Positions 11,516-22,700 of a stretch of 64,000 nt of DNA are shown here, piece by piece; the first letter of the stretch is position 1, and every line of letters begins with the position of its first letter. The notes under the pieces are model-generated. The model made no database searches, was not told the DNA's origin, and saw only the letters and a program-made list of their open reading frames with translations. The position numbers were made by a program, and so were the translations under genes. The stretch comes from Membranipora membranacea (Eukaryota > Bryozoa > Gymnolaemata > Cheilostomatida > Membraniporidae): assembly GCA_914767715.1 (NCBI GenBank), contig OU612071.1, forward strand, positions 25,727,681 to 25,791,680, given 5' to 3'.

Positions 11516-12616
11516 TGAGCAACTATCCAAACATAAAGTTAGAGCTGACTGATAGCGGTCATAAAAAGCTTTCTAAGGAAAGTTATCTCTCTGACCGACA
11601 CAGACAGAGTGCTTTACGTTCAAAAACTGGCAAGAATTTATTCTGTGACATATTTTGACCCTCCCCTGACTTTGGCATTACCTTTCTCGTAACGATCATG
11701 TATCTATGGTTATATGTAAAATAAAATCTTACAGATCTCTGACCAAACCCATCTCGGACCTGTTTGTTAGCTGTGAGAATGAAACCAAACACTTTAATCT
11801 CTGGTGGCCCCTAATACTCCCATAGTCAGACCATTGTGTGTGACCCCAGTCTTATCTGTCTGCATTATTAGCATCATTTGACACACTATATCAGCTTTGT
11901 TTATCTACTGTATATAATACAAAGTTCAGCCTATCAGTCCACCTGCTGGGCCTCATGTGACTCAAAGACACAGGAGCACACACATAGGTACATTGCACCT
12001 TGATTATACTTTGCTATAATCAATCGAATTCAAACCAGCACAAGTTTCTATCCCACAATGCACCTCGAGCCTAATATCATAGACCTAATATCACCCACAA
12101 TGTAATGACTCAGGAAACCCTTCAATGTAGTCTTCACACCCAGATCTTCTTTGACAAAATCAAACACACAACTAGTCAAACAATCACTAAGAATGGTCCA
12201 CGGAGTACCTAGTAACTCAAGATAACCCGAAATTCGCTTCTAAGTCAAATACTAAATACACCTACTGGTTTTATCTGTCAGTATATCCTGGCTTGTGGAT
12301 CAAGTGGAGCTTGCAGATTGCTGAGAAAAAAAGTGGGCTAAAGAGAAAAGGCTCGTTCTCAACAGCTTCCCAAGATTGTCTACAAATGGCCTGATATTCG
12401 GTGTTTTATGCGGATTTTGGGCAATAAATAAAATCGGGCGTTTGGTGATATAAAATCAATTTATGATATATGTCATGAATTTGTCTGTGGTGTAAATATT
12501 CATTTATATATGCACTGTGCGTTTAGAACTATGAAGTTATTCACTTTACTAATGACAATCTGAGAGTTCTGTTGAGCCTTACATTGCAGAAGAACTGTCA
12601 CTGTTACATGTTCTAT
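11516..12616. other. Intergenic, no gene seen
   Basis: Noncoding AT-rich sequence matching copy 2 (45802 to about 46865). Nothing recognisable on either strand. Confidence 0.5.
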
Positions 12617-12970
12617 ACAATAGTAACAAATAGCAATGATTTTTAGTTACAAAACAATGATTTTTTATGAACTCAAAATTTGGAGTTGCGCTTTCGTTAC
12701 AACAGAAAACAAGGCTCGCTAGTTTAATATGGAATGTGGTCTTAGGGTACAATTGATATCTTTACAAATATCAGACTGTTTTATCGATTAGAACTTTTAG
12801 GACATCATATGTATTCATGGAGAAACAAGAAATGAGTGTCTGCAGCATGTGAATATTTCTCTGTAATTGTTGCTCTTTTCTGCCTATGTAAGAGTATCTT
12901 ATCTGCTTACATCAAACATAACGTGTTTTAAAGGGTGAGTATCAAGTAAAAATAGATTATAACTCCGTTT

Positions 12971-13351
12971 TTATCCTTCAATTTGTACAACATGAGTGAG
13001 AAGCAACAAAATCTTGGCTAAATCAAAGTCGAGGGCCCTAATAATTTTATCAACAGAGAAACAAGAATGATCAAACATGTTCTGGAAGTCGGCTAAGATA
13101 ATAGGACAGTTTTCAGATAATTCATTAAATAAAAGAACTGCTCGATGCTTGACTGCAGATCTAGTTTGAGGCACCAACAAGGGAGTGCCTACTTTGCTCT
13201 TGACAGATACATCACTACTACTGTCGTGGTTACTACTGTCATCAGACATCTCATTTACATTATCTAACTGAGAATTCTGAGAGCTGATCTGATCATCAGA
13301 TTGCCCAACCGGTTGATCGCTGGCCGCGTCGGCAGACACTGGGTCAGTCAT
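12971..13351 (-). CDS. Acidic 126-residue ORF in insert, possible retroelement protein
   Basis: Minus-strand frame starting M-T-D-P-V-S-A-D-A at 13351. The first about 55 residues are rich in S, D, N and Q; the second half is hydrophobic and helical-looking (ILADFQNMFDHSCFSVDKII). It is not recognised. The last about 12 residues (THVVQIEG end) are encoded by flanking DNA rather than by the insert (junction at 13007/13008), so the frame is a fusion or truncation. Gag-like or transposon ORF1 origin is inferred only from its location beside an LTR fragment. Confidence 0.3.
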   Translation of the reverse strand: MTDPVSADAASDQPVGQSDDQISSQNSQLDNVNEMSDDSSNHDSSSDVSVKSKVGTPLLVPQTRSAVKHRAVLLFNELSENCPIILADFQNMFDHSCFSVDKIIRALDFDLAKILLLLTHVVQIEG

Positions 13352-14043
13352 AACTGAATTGCTTACTTTTTACAAAAAATGTAAATAAGGTTAGTCTTTC
13401 AAGAAGTGAACTACAGATTAAATACTATGATGACATACTGCTTTTGGCATGCAGCGTGTAATTCTGATAACAATAGGCCTGTTTGAAATGACAGCCCAAC
13501 TCAATAGACTTGTACCTCGAAGGTAATGTTACAACACAACAAGTGTCACTGTCTCATCACAGGCTAAGAACTTTGTTATCTATTTAAAGGGCCACCCTAG
13601 AGAAAGTCACCGTTCAACAAGAGTTCCCAAGTACGCAGTGCCGAGAAGCATAAAAGCCCAACTCCGCCCCTGCCAACAACCTGATTAAATTGCTGACCGC
13701 AATTAAATCACGAGGGGGAAATGGTCCCGACCTAGGCTAACTGATGGGATAATTCCGGGCAAACCTGGCAGAAAAATATCCTGTTTCAGTTTACAACCAA
13801 AAATTAAAAAATTAGCTGAAATAAAAGATAATTCCCCTAAGATCAATTAAAAAAATAAAAAACTGACTCTAAGTCGATATTGAATATGAATACAACTTAT
13901 CACTTTCCGCTGCTGCTTCACCGAAAGTCTGTCCTGGTGGTTGAATATCCTAGGGTAGATTGTTAATTGTTACTGAGATACGAGATGTTTCGCCAGAGGT
14001 TTGACCTGTTCGTTGTGAAATGTCTTGTCGGCAGAACTCGCTG

Positions 14044-14284
14044 CTATCCGCTGAGAAACTATCTGCTCGGAGTATCCTTATCTGCTGAGAAGCTATCTGC
14101 TCGGAGTATCCTTATCCGCTGCGGTGCTATCTGCTCAGAGTATACTTATCTGCTGAGAAGCTATCTGCTCGGAGTATCCTTATCCGCTGCGGTGCTATCT
14201 GCTCAGAGTATCCTTATCTGCTGAGAAGCTATCTGCTCGGAGTATCCTTATCCGCTGAGGTGCTATCTGCTCAGAGTATACTTA
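14044..14284 (+). repeat. 34-bp minisatellite with 68-bp higher-order pattern
   Basis: Units beginning ATCTGCTC start exactly every 34 bases at 14061, 14095, 14129, 14163, 14197, 14231 and 14265. Two unit types tend to alternate: one ends TCTGCTGAGAAGCT, the other TCCGCTGCGGTGCT, giving a 68-bp superunit. The array runs directly into the LTR fragment at 14281, so it may be the U3 part of a longer LTR variant. Confidence 0.85.
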
Positions 14285-14384
14285 TAGGAGCTCTCTTATA
14301 TCTAGGACTCCAAGGTGTGTGGTTGTGTATGATTATCACTCTTGCAGGCATTCTATGTGTATAACAATATATGTGCTAACCTTA
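14281..14384 (+). mobile_element. LTR 3' fragment
   Basis: These 104 bp match the last 104 bp of the LTRs at 16398-16574 and 18498-18674, ending in the same CTAACCTTACA and followed by the same flank (ACATCAAACATAACG). The 5' part of the LTR is replaced by the 34-bp minisatellite. Confidence 0.8.
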
Positions 14385-15298
14385 CAACATCAAACATAAC
14401 GTGTTTTAAAGGGTGAGTATCAAGTAAAAATAGATTATAACTCCGTTTTTATCCTTCAATTTGTACAACATGAGTGAGAAGCAACAAGTAAGGTTTTTGT
14501 TAAGTTTGGTAGTACTAGTTAGTAGTACTACCTACTAACTAACTAATACTAGTAATAGGCCTAAGTTAATTTCACTCCAGTCATATTGTAGTTTAAGCGA
14601 ATAAGCTACGATTATGTTTATATATGCAGTGATTATTGTAGTTAATCAACCAAGCAAGCCACACAGGGTGATAATTATTCTAGTAGAATATTCAATATAA
14701 TATTAAATAATAATAAACATTTGTAGACAGTCTAGTTCTGTATTATGGGGGCAATAGCCAGTTTAAAAAACAAAATCATAGTGGAGGGCTCGTTGGTTAA
14801 GCCCATGTTGCAATGTAAGACATAATTTAGATACTCAGTCTGATCCAACACACGGGTGTTGAACAACATGTCTTACTGCACTCACTAGAACAATGGATTT
14901 TTTTCGATATAGGCTGTATAACAATGCTGTATTGTATTTAAGAACAATGTTGTAGAGGCCCTGTCCTTCAACATGTCTTACAACACCCCTCGCCAGCGAC
15001 GGTTATTAGTGCCCGTTCAATAATCATTTATGCCAATCTGAGAGTACTGGTTTTTCTTACAACCTATCAGGGGGTCTGAGGAAGTCACTGTGTCTGGCAG
15101 TTTGTTCCACTCCTTGGCAGTCCTGATATAGAACAAACGATGACCGAACGTACAAATGCCCAACAGCTTTACTCTCAGGTGCTACTGAAGGGGCTGCAAA
15201 CAGACCTTTGTTACAATGGTCATGGTAATCACTTTTTAACCCATTGCGCTTGTAGTGTGTAAGATATATGATATTCTGTTAGAACTCTGACCTTGGAA

Positions 15299-16107
15299 CT
15301 TGGACTTTTGTCGTACAATTTATAACATTTATTGTCGAGCTTTACCGAGATTCACACCGTGAAATCTAAAAAGATTAACACAAACAATGACTACATGACT
15401 ATGTATAAAAGCATTACACAGTTCTCAAAAATTTAACTTTATACTTTACAACTTTTAAAATAAACTTTTACTTCCAAAACGTAAAATTAATAAGGTGTCA
15501 AATGCATCAATCCTGATGCCAAATTAAGTATTTGCACACTTCAAGGTATATTTATAATATAGTTAATCTTTGAATGAGGAATGCAGGTTGCAATAAAATG
15601 ATAAGGTTAATATTCATACCTTTTGCCTTTTTCCTCTAAACTGCTTTTGTATATACTATCTTGATCTAACTGATCTGGGTTCATAATAAAGTGAACTGCC
15701 TTCTTTCACATGTAAAATTACACTGAACCAGGATAAGTTCTGCCAGATATACAGGGAACACACCAACACAAAGACCAGGGCGGGCCCAAATCCCCCCAGA
15801 CCAATCACGGACGGCCAACGCCCCATAAAGATGTTGGGAGGTGGCCAGAAGCTGCAACAAATACACTTCTCGACACAATACTGCACCCTGGATCCCCCGT
15901 TTGAAGAGTAAATTACTCTATTGTCCCCTGAAATTGGACTGAACCTAATCCTGCAGATGAGAGCAGTGACAACTTGTTTGGAGTTGAAACGAGTCTCCAG
16001 CTTAGGCTGGTACAACAAAAGAACTTTTAATTTGAATATATAATACATGGGTTTGTTACATAATGAATTTTAGTTTGTTTTTGTAAAGCTGATGAGTATC
16101 TTTACAG
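15299..16107. other. Copy-1-specific spacer between tandem units
   Basis: About 810 bp that separates the two local tandem units and has no counterpart in copy 2. A minus-strand frame at 15656-16048 (130 codons) includes a hydrophobic stretch near its C-terminal third (ALVFVLVCSLYIW), but no family is recognised. It could be part of the element that created the tandem duplication. Confidence 0.4.
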
Positions 16108-16397
16108 TAACAAATAGCAATGATTTTTAGTTACAAAACAATGATTTTTTATGAACTCAAAATTTGGAGTTGCGCTTTCGTTACAACAGAAAACAAGGCT
16201 CGCTAGTTTAATATGGAATGTGGTCTTAAGGTACAATTGATACCTTTACAAATATCAGACTGTTTTATCAATTAGAACTTCTAGGACATCATATGTATTC
16301 ATGGAGAAACAAGAAATGAGTGTCTGCAGCATGTGAATATTTCTCTGTAATTGTTGCTCTTTTCTGCCTATGTAAGAGTATCTTATCTGCTTGCGTC

Positions 16398-16574
16398 TGC
16401 GAGAGTTGTCTGCTCTTAAATGATAGATTGATACCGGGCTGTGACATCATACAGCAGGAAACACTGTACTTATAGGAGCTCTCTTATATCTAGGACTCCA
16501 AGGTGTGTGGTTGTGTATGATTATCACTCTTGCGGGCATTCTATGTGTATAACAATATATGTGCTAACCTTACA
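16398..16574 (+). repeat. 5' LTR
   Basis: 177-bp long terminal repeat, near-identical to 18498-18674. The leader after it includes a GT-rich stretch at about 16730-16800. Confidence 0.88.
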
Positions 16575-16974
16575 TGGCGCAGTCGGCTAACAACGTAAGT
16601 GATAATACCTAGTACTGTTTCTATTCAGCTTGAAGAGTAGCAAGTAGACGCAGGGTGTGTGTGTGACTTGAGCTACGGCTAGTGGATTTGCGTGAAGAAA
16701 GCTAGTGGAGGTGCGTGTGGCGAGTTAGTTTTGTGTGTGTGGGTTGTGTGTGTGTGTGCGAGTGTGTGTGTGTGAGTTAGTGGTTAGTGAGTTAGTGAGT
16801 TAGTTGGTGTGTGACAAGTTTGGTTTTTGTTAGTGGTTAGTTATTTGTTGTGAAGTTCAGTGGTTATAATATTGCTGGATAGTGATATCGTTGTGATTTT
16901 GGTGTATTTGTTGTGGGAGTGACGAGGTGACATACACAAGACAAACAAAGTAAATTAAACCCCCAAAGGTCCCT

Positions 16975-17853
16975 ATGGCTATGAAATCTCGCGATTTCCC
17001 CGCCCTCGAAATTAATCCGAAGGATGTATGTGGATCATGGAAGTTATTCTTAGACAGGTTTACTGTCTCAGTTAGATTTGAAATTTGTAACCGTGGTACT
17101 AAAACGGTGACCGTTTCCTCACAAGAAACGGAAGTTAATGTATTTAATGATGAGATGAAATTGTGTGCATTGTTGAAAGCAATCAGTAGTGAAGGCTTTC
17201 AGGCATTACAGGCTCAAGGAATTGATATTGCAAGTGAAGAGCTGACCTATGCCCAGGTTCTGCAGGCATTAAAAAGCACTTATGAGCGAGAAGAATCCTT
17301 GAACGTTAAATTATGGAACTTTAATAGTGCTCGTCAACAAACGGGTGAAGATTGTAGGGACTATATAAGACGTGTGGAACATTTGTCCCGTACCACAGGT
17401 ATATTTAAATCCACAGACAGTTCATTTGCGCCAGATATTAAAGCAGGGGCTAATAAAGAATTAGATAGAATAAGGAAAACCCTAGCCCAAGTTATTGCAG
17501 TTAATGGCCTACAGGATTCGACTTTAAGGCGTGAATTGATGGCAAAAGATGACCTTGATTGGGATTCTCTCTGCCGGATTTTGTCTTGGCGTGGTACAGC
17601 TGTCGAGACAGACAAAAAGTTGGAACAGCCGAATTCCCAAGTCCCAGATCCCATTGAACAGAAAGTTGCCTATTCCCATTCTGACAGACGCCAGCCAGAC
17701 AGTCATGACACCAATTCTCGACGTTGTTTTGAATGTGGAAGTTACTCGCACACATATTTAGACTGTCCAGACATAGTCTGTTATGAGTGCAAAGGTAAAG
17801 GCCATATCTCCAGAGAGTGTCCACGCTCATCCCGAAACAATCAAAAGAACTAA
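16975..17853 (+). CDS. gag: Gag polyprotein with two zinc knuckles
   Basis: A 292-residue intact frame. The N-terminal two thirds resemble a retrotransposon gag capsid region (helical, with a Y-x-x-R-x-E-H-L segment near residue 130). The C-terminus has two CCHC knuckles, CFECGSYSHTYLDC and CYECKGKGHISREC, both C-x2-C-x4-H-x4-C, which bind packaged RNA. The start ATG at 16975 follows a 400-bp leader after the LTR. Normal elements continue into pol; here the stop is followed by 640 bp without coding potential, so replication would depend on enzymes from a related element. Confidence 0.88.
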   Translation: MAMKSRDFPALEINPKDVCGSWKLFLDRFTVSVRFEICNRGTKTVTVSSQETEVNVFNDEMKLCALLKAISSEGFQALQAQGIDIASEELTYAQVLQALKSTYEREESLNVKLWNFNSARQQTGEDCRDYIRRVEHLSRTTGIFKSTDSSFAPDIKAGANKELDRIRKTLAQVIAVNGLQDSTLRRELMAKDDLDWDSLCRILSWRGTAVETDKKLEQPNSQVPDPIEQKVAYSHSDRRQPDSHDTNSRRCFECGSYSHTYLDCPDIVCYECKGKGHISRECPRSSRNNQKN

Positions 17854-18497
17854 TTGATATTAACAGAAATCTTCTGAATTTGTTACATTTGTTGAATTTG
17901 TTATAAATCATACTGCCATGATTTTGTTGGCCGCTTGGTCTTGTATTTTGACCCTTGCTTATCCCAGTGAGTTTGAAAATAGAAAGCACTGATAGCATGG
18001 TATTTATGCAAGCTTTCTCCATTCTCTAACAATGAGAGGAATTGTGATGAGTAATAGCGCTCATTTGAAACATTTGAGAGAACTTGATCTTAGGCATTGT
18101 ATTGTTATTCAAGCTTTCACCAGCTAATTATGGTAGCTCCTGAGTCACTTAAACGTGCCTACATGTATATTGATACATTATTTACCGTATTATAGGAATT
18201 GATAATACAGCGTTTGTGAAATAGAAAGTTGAATTAGAGAGTGGCCTCTCGAAATTAAGGAGGATTGTTTATTGTACCCTCCCTGATTGAACCATGATAA
18301 TTATGGTATGTCCCTGATTCCAAGGAAAAGGGAAAGCATAAAAGGCTTTCCCGAATTGAAAACCATTCTGAAATTGGATTGCTTTGTGTTATACAGAGTT
18401 AATTGAAGTTGCCCTTACAGTGAATTGTGAATTAAAAAGGAGTTGACGGAGCGACTGTTAAGCGAAGGAAATCGACCGCCGAAGAAAAGGAAGGGCA

Positions 18498-18674
18498 TGT
18501 GAGAGTTGTCTGCTCTTGAATGATAGATTGATACCGGGCTGTGACATCATACAGCAGGAAACACTGTACTTATAGGAGCTCTCTTATATCTAGGACTCCA
18601 AGGTGTGTGGTTGTGTATGATTATCACTCTTGCAGGCATTCTATGTGTATAACAATATATGTGCTAACCTTACA
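18498..18674 (+). repeat. 3' LTR
   Basis: 177-bp LTR ending CTAACCTTACA. It stops 83 bp upstream of the candidate CCDC180 5' exon ATG at 18758, so it could influence transcription of that gene in copy 1; copy 2 lacks it. Confidence 0.88.
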
Positions 18675-18775
18675 ACATCAAACATAACGTGTTTTAAAGG
18701 GTGAGTATCAAGTAAAAATAGATTATAACTCCGTTTTTATCCTTCAATTTGTACAACATGAGTGAGAAGCAACAA
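18675..18775 (+). other. Candidate 5' untranslated exon of CCDC180 copy 1
   Basis: Ends with a strong donor, AACAA|GTAAGG, at 18775/18776. It contains ATG at 18758 followed by five codons. If spliced to the acceptor before 19705, this ATG reads L-I-H-H-G then TGA, so it would be a short upstream ORF overlapping the CCDC180 start. The same exon and donor occur in copy 2 (donor at 47256/47257) and in tandem unit 1 (donor at 14487/14488). Exon status is inferred from the splice site only. Confidence 0.35.
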
Positions 18776-19714
18776 GTAAGGTTTTTGTTAAGTTTGGTAG
18801 TACTAGTTAGTAGTACTACCTACTAACTAACTAATACTAGTAATAGGCCTAAGTTAATTTCACTCCAGTCATATTGTAGTTTAAGCGAATAAGCTACGAT
18901 TATGTTTATATATGCAGTGATTATTGTAGTTAATCAACCAAGCAAGCCACACAGGGTGATAATTATTCTAGTAGAATATTCAATTCAATATAATATTAAA
19001 TAATAATAAACATTTGTAGACAGTCTAGTTCTGTATTATGGGGGCAATAGCCAGTTTAAAAAACAAAATCATAGTGGAGGGCTCGTTGGTTAAGCCCATG
19101 TTGCAATGTAAGACATAATTTAGATACTCAGTCTGATCCAACACACGGGTGTTGAACAACATGTCTTACTGCACTCACTAGAACAATGGATTTTTTACGA
19201 TATAGGCTGTATAACAATACTGTATTGTATTTAAGAACAATGCTGTAGATGCCTTAAGAGCTGTAAGACCTGTCCTTCAACATGTCTTACAACACCCCTC
19301 GCCAGCGACGGTTATTAGTGCCCGTTCAGAACTGCATAAAATTTTGTAATGAATGAATCCGTTAGTTCAATAATCATTTATGCCGATCTGATAGTACTGG
19401 TTTTTCTTACAACCTATCAGGGGGTCTGAGGAAGTCACTGTGTCTGGCAGTTTGTTCCACTCCTTGGCAGTCTTGATATAGAACAAACGATGGCCGAACG
19501 TACAAATACCCAACAGCTTTACTCTCAGGTGCTACTGAAGGGGCTACAAACAGACCTTTGTTACAATGGTCATGGTAATCACTTTTTAACCCATTGCGCT
19601 TGTAGTGTGTAGGATATATGATATTCTGTTAGAACTCTGACATACAGAAGCTCTAACTAGTAAGCTTTCACTACTTGCTGTTATTATTAAACTTATGATT
19701 ACAGCTGATTCATC

Positions 19715-22700
19715 ATGGCTGAAGCCTTAGATTTCAGGCATCCTGATCAGCCATCACTGGAGAGCTCACTACACGCCCCACCTGGCTCTGAACTGGAGAG
19801 CCTTATAGAGGATCTCAATCCTAACCAGGTGAGCCTGACTGAAGTCATTCAATCACATTTCAGATTTAATCCAGGCAGTTACAGATTAATTGTAAAAAAA
19901 AATTTATTCTGCAATGTCTCAATTCCATGGGTAAATTATTACTCATGCTTATATCCTCATATAGTATTTGATGTTATTAGTAGGTCTACAACAGATAGTA
20001 TAATATAATGTCATGTGTACCACAGAAAGTATATGATTTTATAAGTAGGCCTACCACAGATAGTATCTGATATTACGAATACCACAGATAGTATATTATG
20101 AGTACTGTAGGTAGGAGTCAAGATTGTAATCTGATTGTATTTTATAACAGATTGTTCATCACATACAAAGACCTCGTCACTCACGTCTCAGACATCATCA
20201 CAACACGTCTTCATCAGCTGCTTCTGTAGGGAGCCGGAAACAGCTCTCTAATGGAGGAGGTAATAATGGTGGTAAGCTTAGTAAGAGATCTCAATCACTA
20301 GATATAGCAGCAGGTGGAGTACAGAGTACAGTTAATGTGGAGTGAGTACACAGCGGTCATGTCTATAAACAGCTATTTGTTGCTGGGGTAAGATTATATC
20401 ATATATATACCAATAGGCCTTATACTCTTTACAAACCTGGCATCATGAGTGTCTGTTGACCTTGAAGTTCACCGAAAGCAGTTCAATGATGTCCTAAATA
20501 TGTTCTCAAATAAAACATAAATGAGGCCATTTTGGAGTAAATCTGAAAGTTAATTTTTCTTATACAGCCACCGATGGTCTCAAGTTTATACTACAGTCAA
20601 TGTCTGTATTTTTGATTTTCTCATTATTCATACAATTTTAATAACAGGTACAGCTGAGGAAAGGATATGATGTATCTAAATCAGTACGAGATGAGAAAGG
20701 TGGACCTAAGATTAAAACTAGATTCGGTGGGGTACCATTAGTACACATGACACGCGATCCAGTGAAGGAGGGGACAGGTATACTTGGCCCCCGACAACAG
20801 GAGTGGCTCTCAGGCTTTCCTAATGAAAGCTCAATAGAGAATCCAGTTCTCTACAAGTAAGAACTTTATACTGAGATTTGAAACTCTTTGATTTATAGTG
20901 AAGGTTGTATACGTATAGAGACCTGTCGAAGTCTATTGTTGTGTTTTCGCCAGTTGATGATAAGTGCACCACTGTCGGTAATGGAGAGGGAGGCAACATA
21001 TACCTCAAGAAAAATATCATCATAACCTTGTAATCAATCAGAGAATGTCATCTTTTCTTACCTTACAATTATAGAGATCATCAAGCTTATAATCACAGAG
21101 CGATTCAAGTTTTTGATATGTTACTTTCAGATATGAGCAGGAGTTTAGATCTTCTGAAGACGTGGAATCAGAATCTTACTCGGCTCTTAAAGAAGTCAGA
21201 GATCTGCCAGATGTTGTCGGTATGTATATGTCTGGTCTGCCTCATATGTGTACATCTACTTGGTAAATGTACAGCATAACGGGTGAATTTATCTACCAAC
21301 GGGTTATTCAGTTCCCTTAATGATGTAAATGACGTATACATATATACAGCCGAATATAAAATAATTGTCCAGTTTTTTTATTTTTGTGCTTATCTTGCTG
21401 GGTCCCTACTGATCACATGACGTGCGAAATGATATATGATTATAGTGAGTAAGAAGACAGGATCTAATGTGATAGAGAAGATAGCGAGGAGTAGAGAGGA
21501 GAGACATGAATCTGCTCTAGATGAGATGCATCAGGAGTTACTTCTCATATCTTCTGTAAGTTTACTATATTATATCCTTTCCCAGCAGTGGATGATGTAA
21601 TTCTGAAAACTCTGATATGTTTATGATGAATTAAATAGGTGGTAGAGACGGAACGTGCTGAGTTTGATATTGCACTCTGAATTGTGGATAACGCTATCAA
21701 TACGCCTATATAAGGGATGATGAGCCCAAACTCTCTAATTAGCCAACCTGCCTTTCACTACCAGACGACTAGTGTCATTTTATTAGTGCATCTTTTATTT
21801 TACTAGCATCATTTTTATTTCTAACATTATTATTGTAGGAGTTGGAGCCTCGAGTTGAGAAAGCTGGATATAATCTTATGGAGAAGTTAGAGGAGAGTAA
21901 TTCTGAGATCTCACAGCTTGTTAATGAGATAGAGGATAATGAGGTAACTCCTCCTCCCCCCCTACTCCTTCCCCCTCCCCTCCACCGGGAGATAATAATG
22001 GCGCAACCTCGTTATCTAATAAATACTGAAATGTAGAGCAAAGTATGATTTAATTGTATCAAATCTTACCCTAACAAATCCTCCCAAGACGATTTAAACT
22101 CAAAATGAACACAAATATAGAGTATAAATTCGAGTTATTTGGAAGGGTAAAGGTTAATTCATTGGGTTTTTCACTAACTCATCTCATTCTCATGAAATAT
22201 CTGGCTCTGTGGCCTAATGGACAAGGCGTCTGACTTCGTATCAGAAGATTGTGGGTTAGAGTCCCATCAGGGTCAGTTGTTTTGTAATCACCAGTCTCTA
22301 TCGGATACTATTATAAAATTACACAAGTTACTCTAGCCTAGTGAGGATAGTCTGTTAGCTGACCATCTGCTCCTATCTGAGGTTTGACTCAAACAAAATA
22401 TACAAGAGATACAGAGGGATCAAAACTGTCCTTGAAAGTTACTATAGCCTTAGTTCTTCACTATAAATCTGTGAGTCTGGGGTAGAGAGAGATGGTTCGT
22501 CATATTGTTATTACCTGTTTGTAGAAGTTACTGTCTCATACACAGACAGAGTTACAGACGACCTGGTCTGATATACAACAGAAATCGTCACAGAGACGTC
22601 TCTATATAAATAATAGAACTCAGATGTTAAATACTATAGAGGATGAGAGAACTAACAGGGTATGACATCACTTCCAGTCTGTCTCAGACTCCCAGTCTGA

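Larger units (their letters stand above)
12617..15298 (+). repeat. Local tandem duplication, unit 1
   Basis: 12617-13007 and 14385-15298 together correspond to a single 1.26-kb stretch of copy 2 (about 46866-48125) and to unit 2 at 16108-19641. About 96 bp (12912-13007) is present twice, again at 14385-14480, so the insert 13008-14384 is bracketed by a direct repeat. The insert ends with the 3' part of an LTR. Copy 2 carries the simple form without either insert, so the duplication arose in copy 1. Confidence 0.75.
16398..18674 (+). mobile_element. Gag-only LTR retrotransposon (TR-GAG-like)
   Basis: A 2,277-bp element with 177-bp LTRs (16398-16574, 18498-18674) that differ at about three positions and end in TG..CA; the 5' LTR begins TGC, the 3' LTR TGT. 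TGGCGCAGTCGG directly follows the 5' LTR as the candidate primer-binding site, and a purine tract (GAAGAAAAGGAAGGG) precedes the 3' LTR. The only ORF is gag; there is no protease, reverse transcriptase or integrase. Flanks GCGTC and ACATC would be a 5-bp target duplication with two A-to-G changes; copy 2 has the empty site (ACATC at about 47157). Confidence 0.88.
16108..19641 (+). repeat. Local tandem duplication, unit 2
   Basis: 16108-16397 plus 18675-19641 repeat the sequence of unit 1 (12617-15298). This unit is interrupted by the LTR element 16398-18674 and then joins the CCDC180 5' region. Confidence 0.75.

Noticed and set aside
14044-14284. Regular 34-bp spacing resembling a CRISPR array
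   Set aside because: Units are contiguous with no unique spacers, there are no cas genes, and the sequence is clearly animal.
17361-18022. Antisense frames opposite gag
   Set aside because: Shadows of the gag coding sequence, with no motif of their own.
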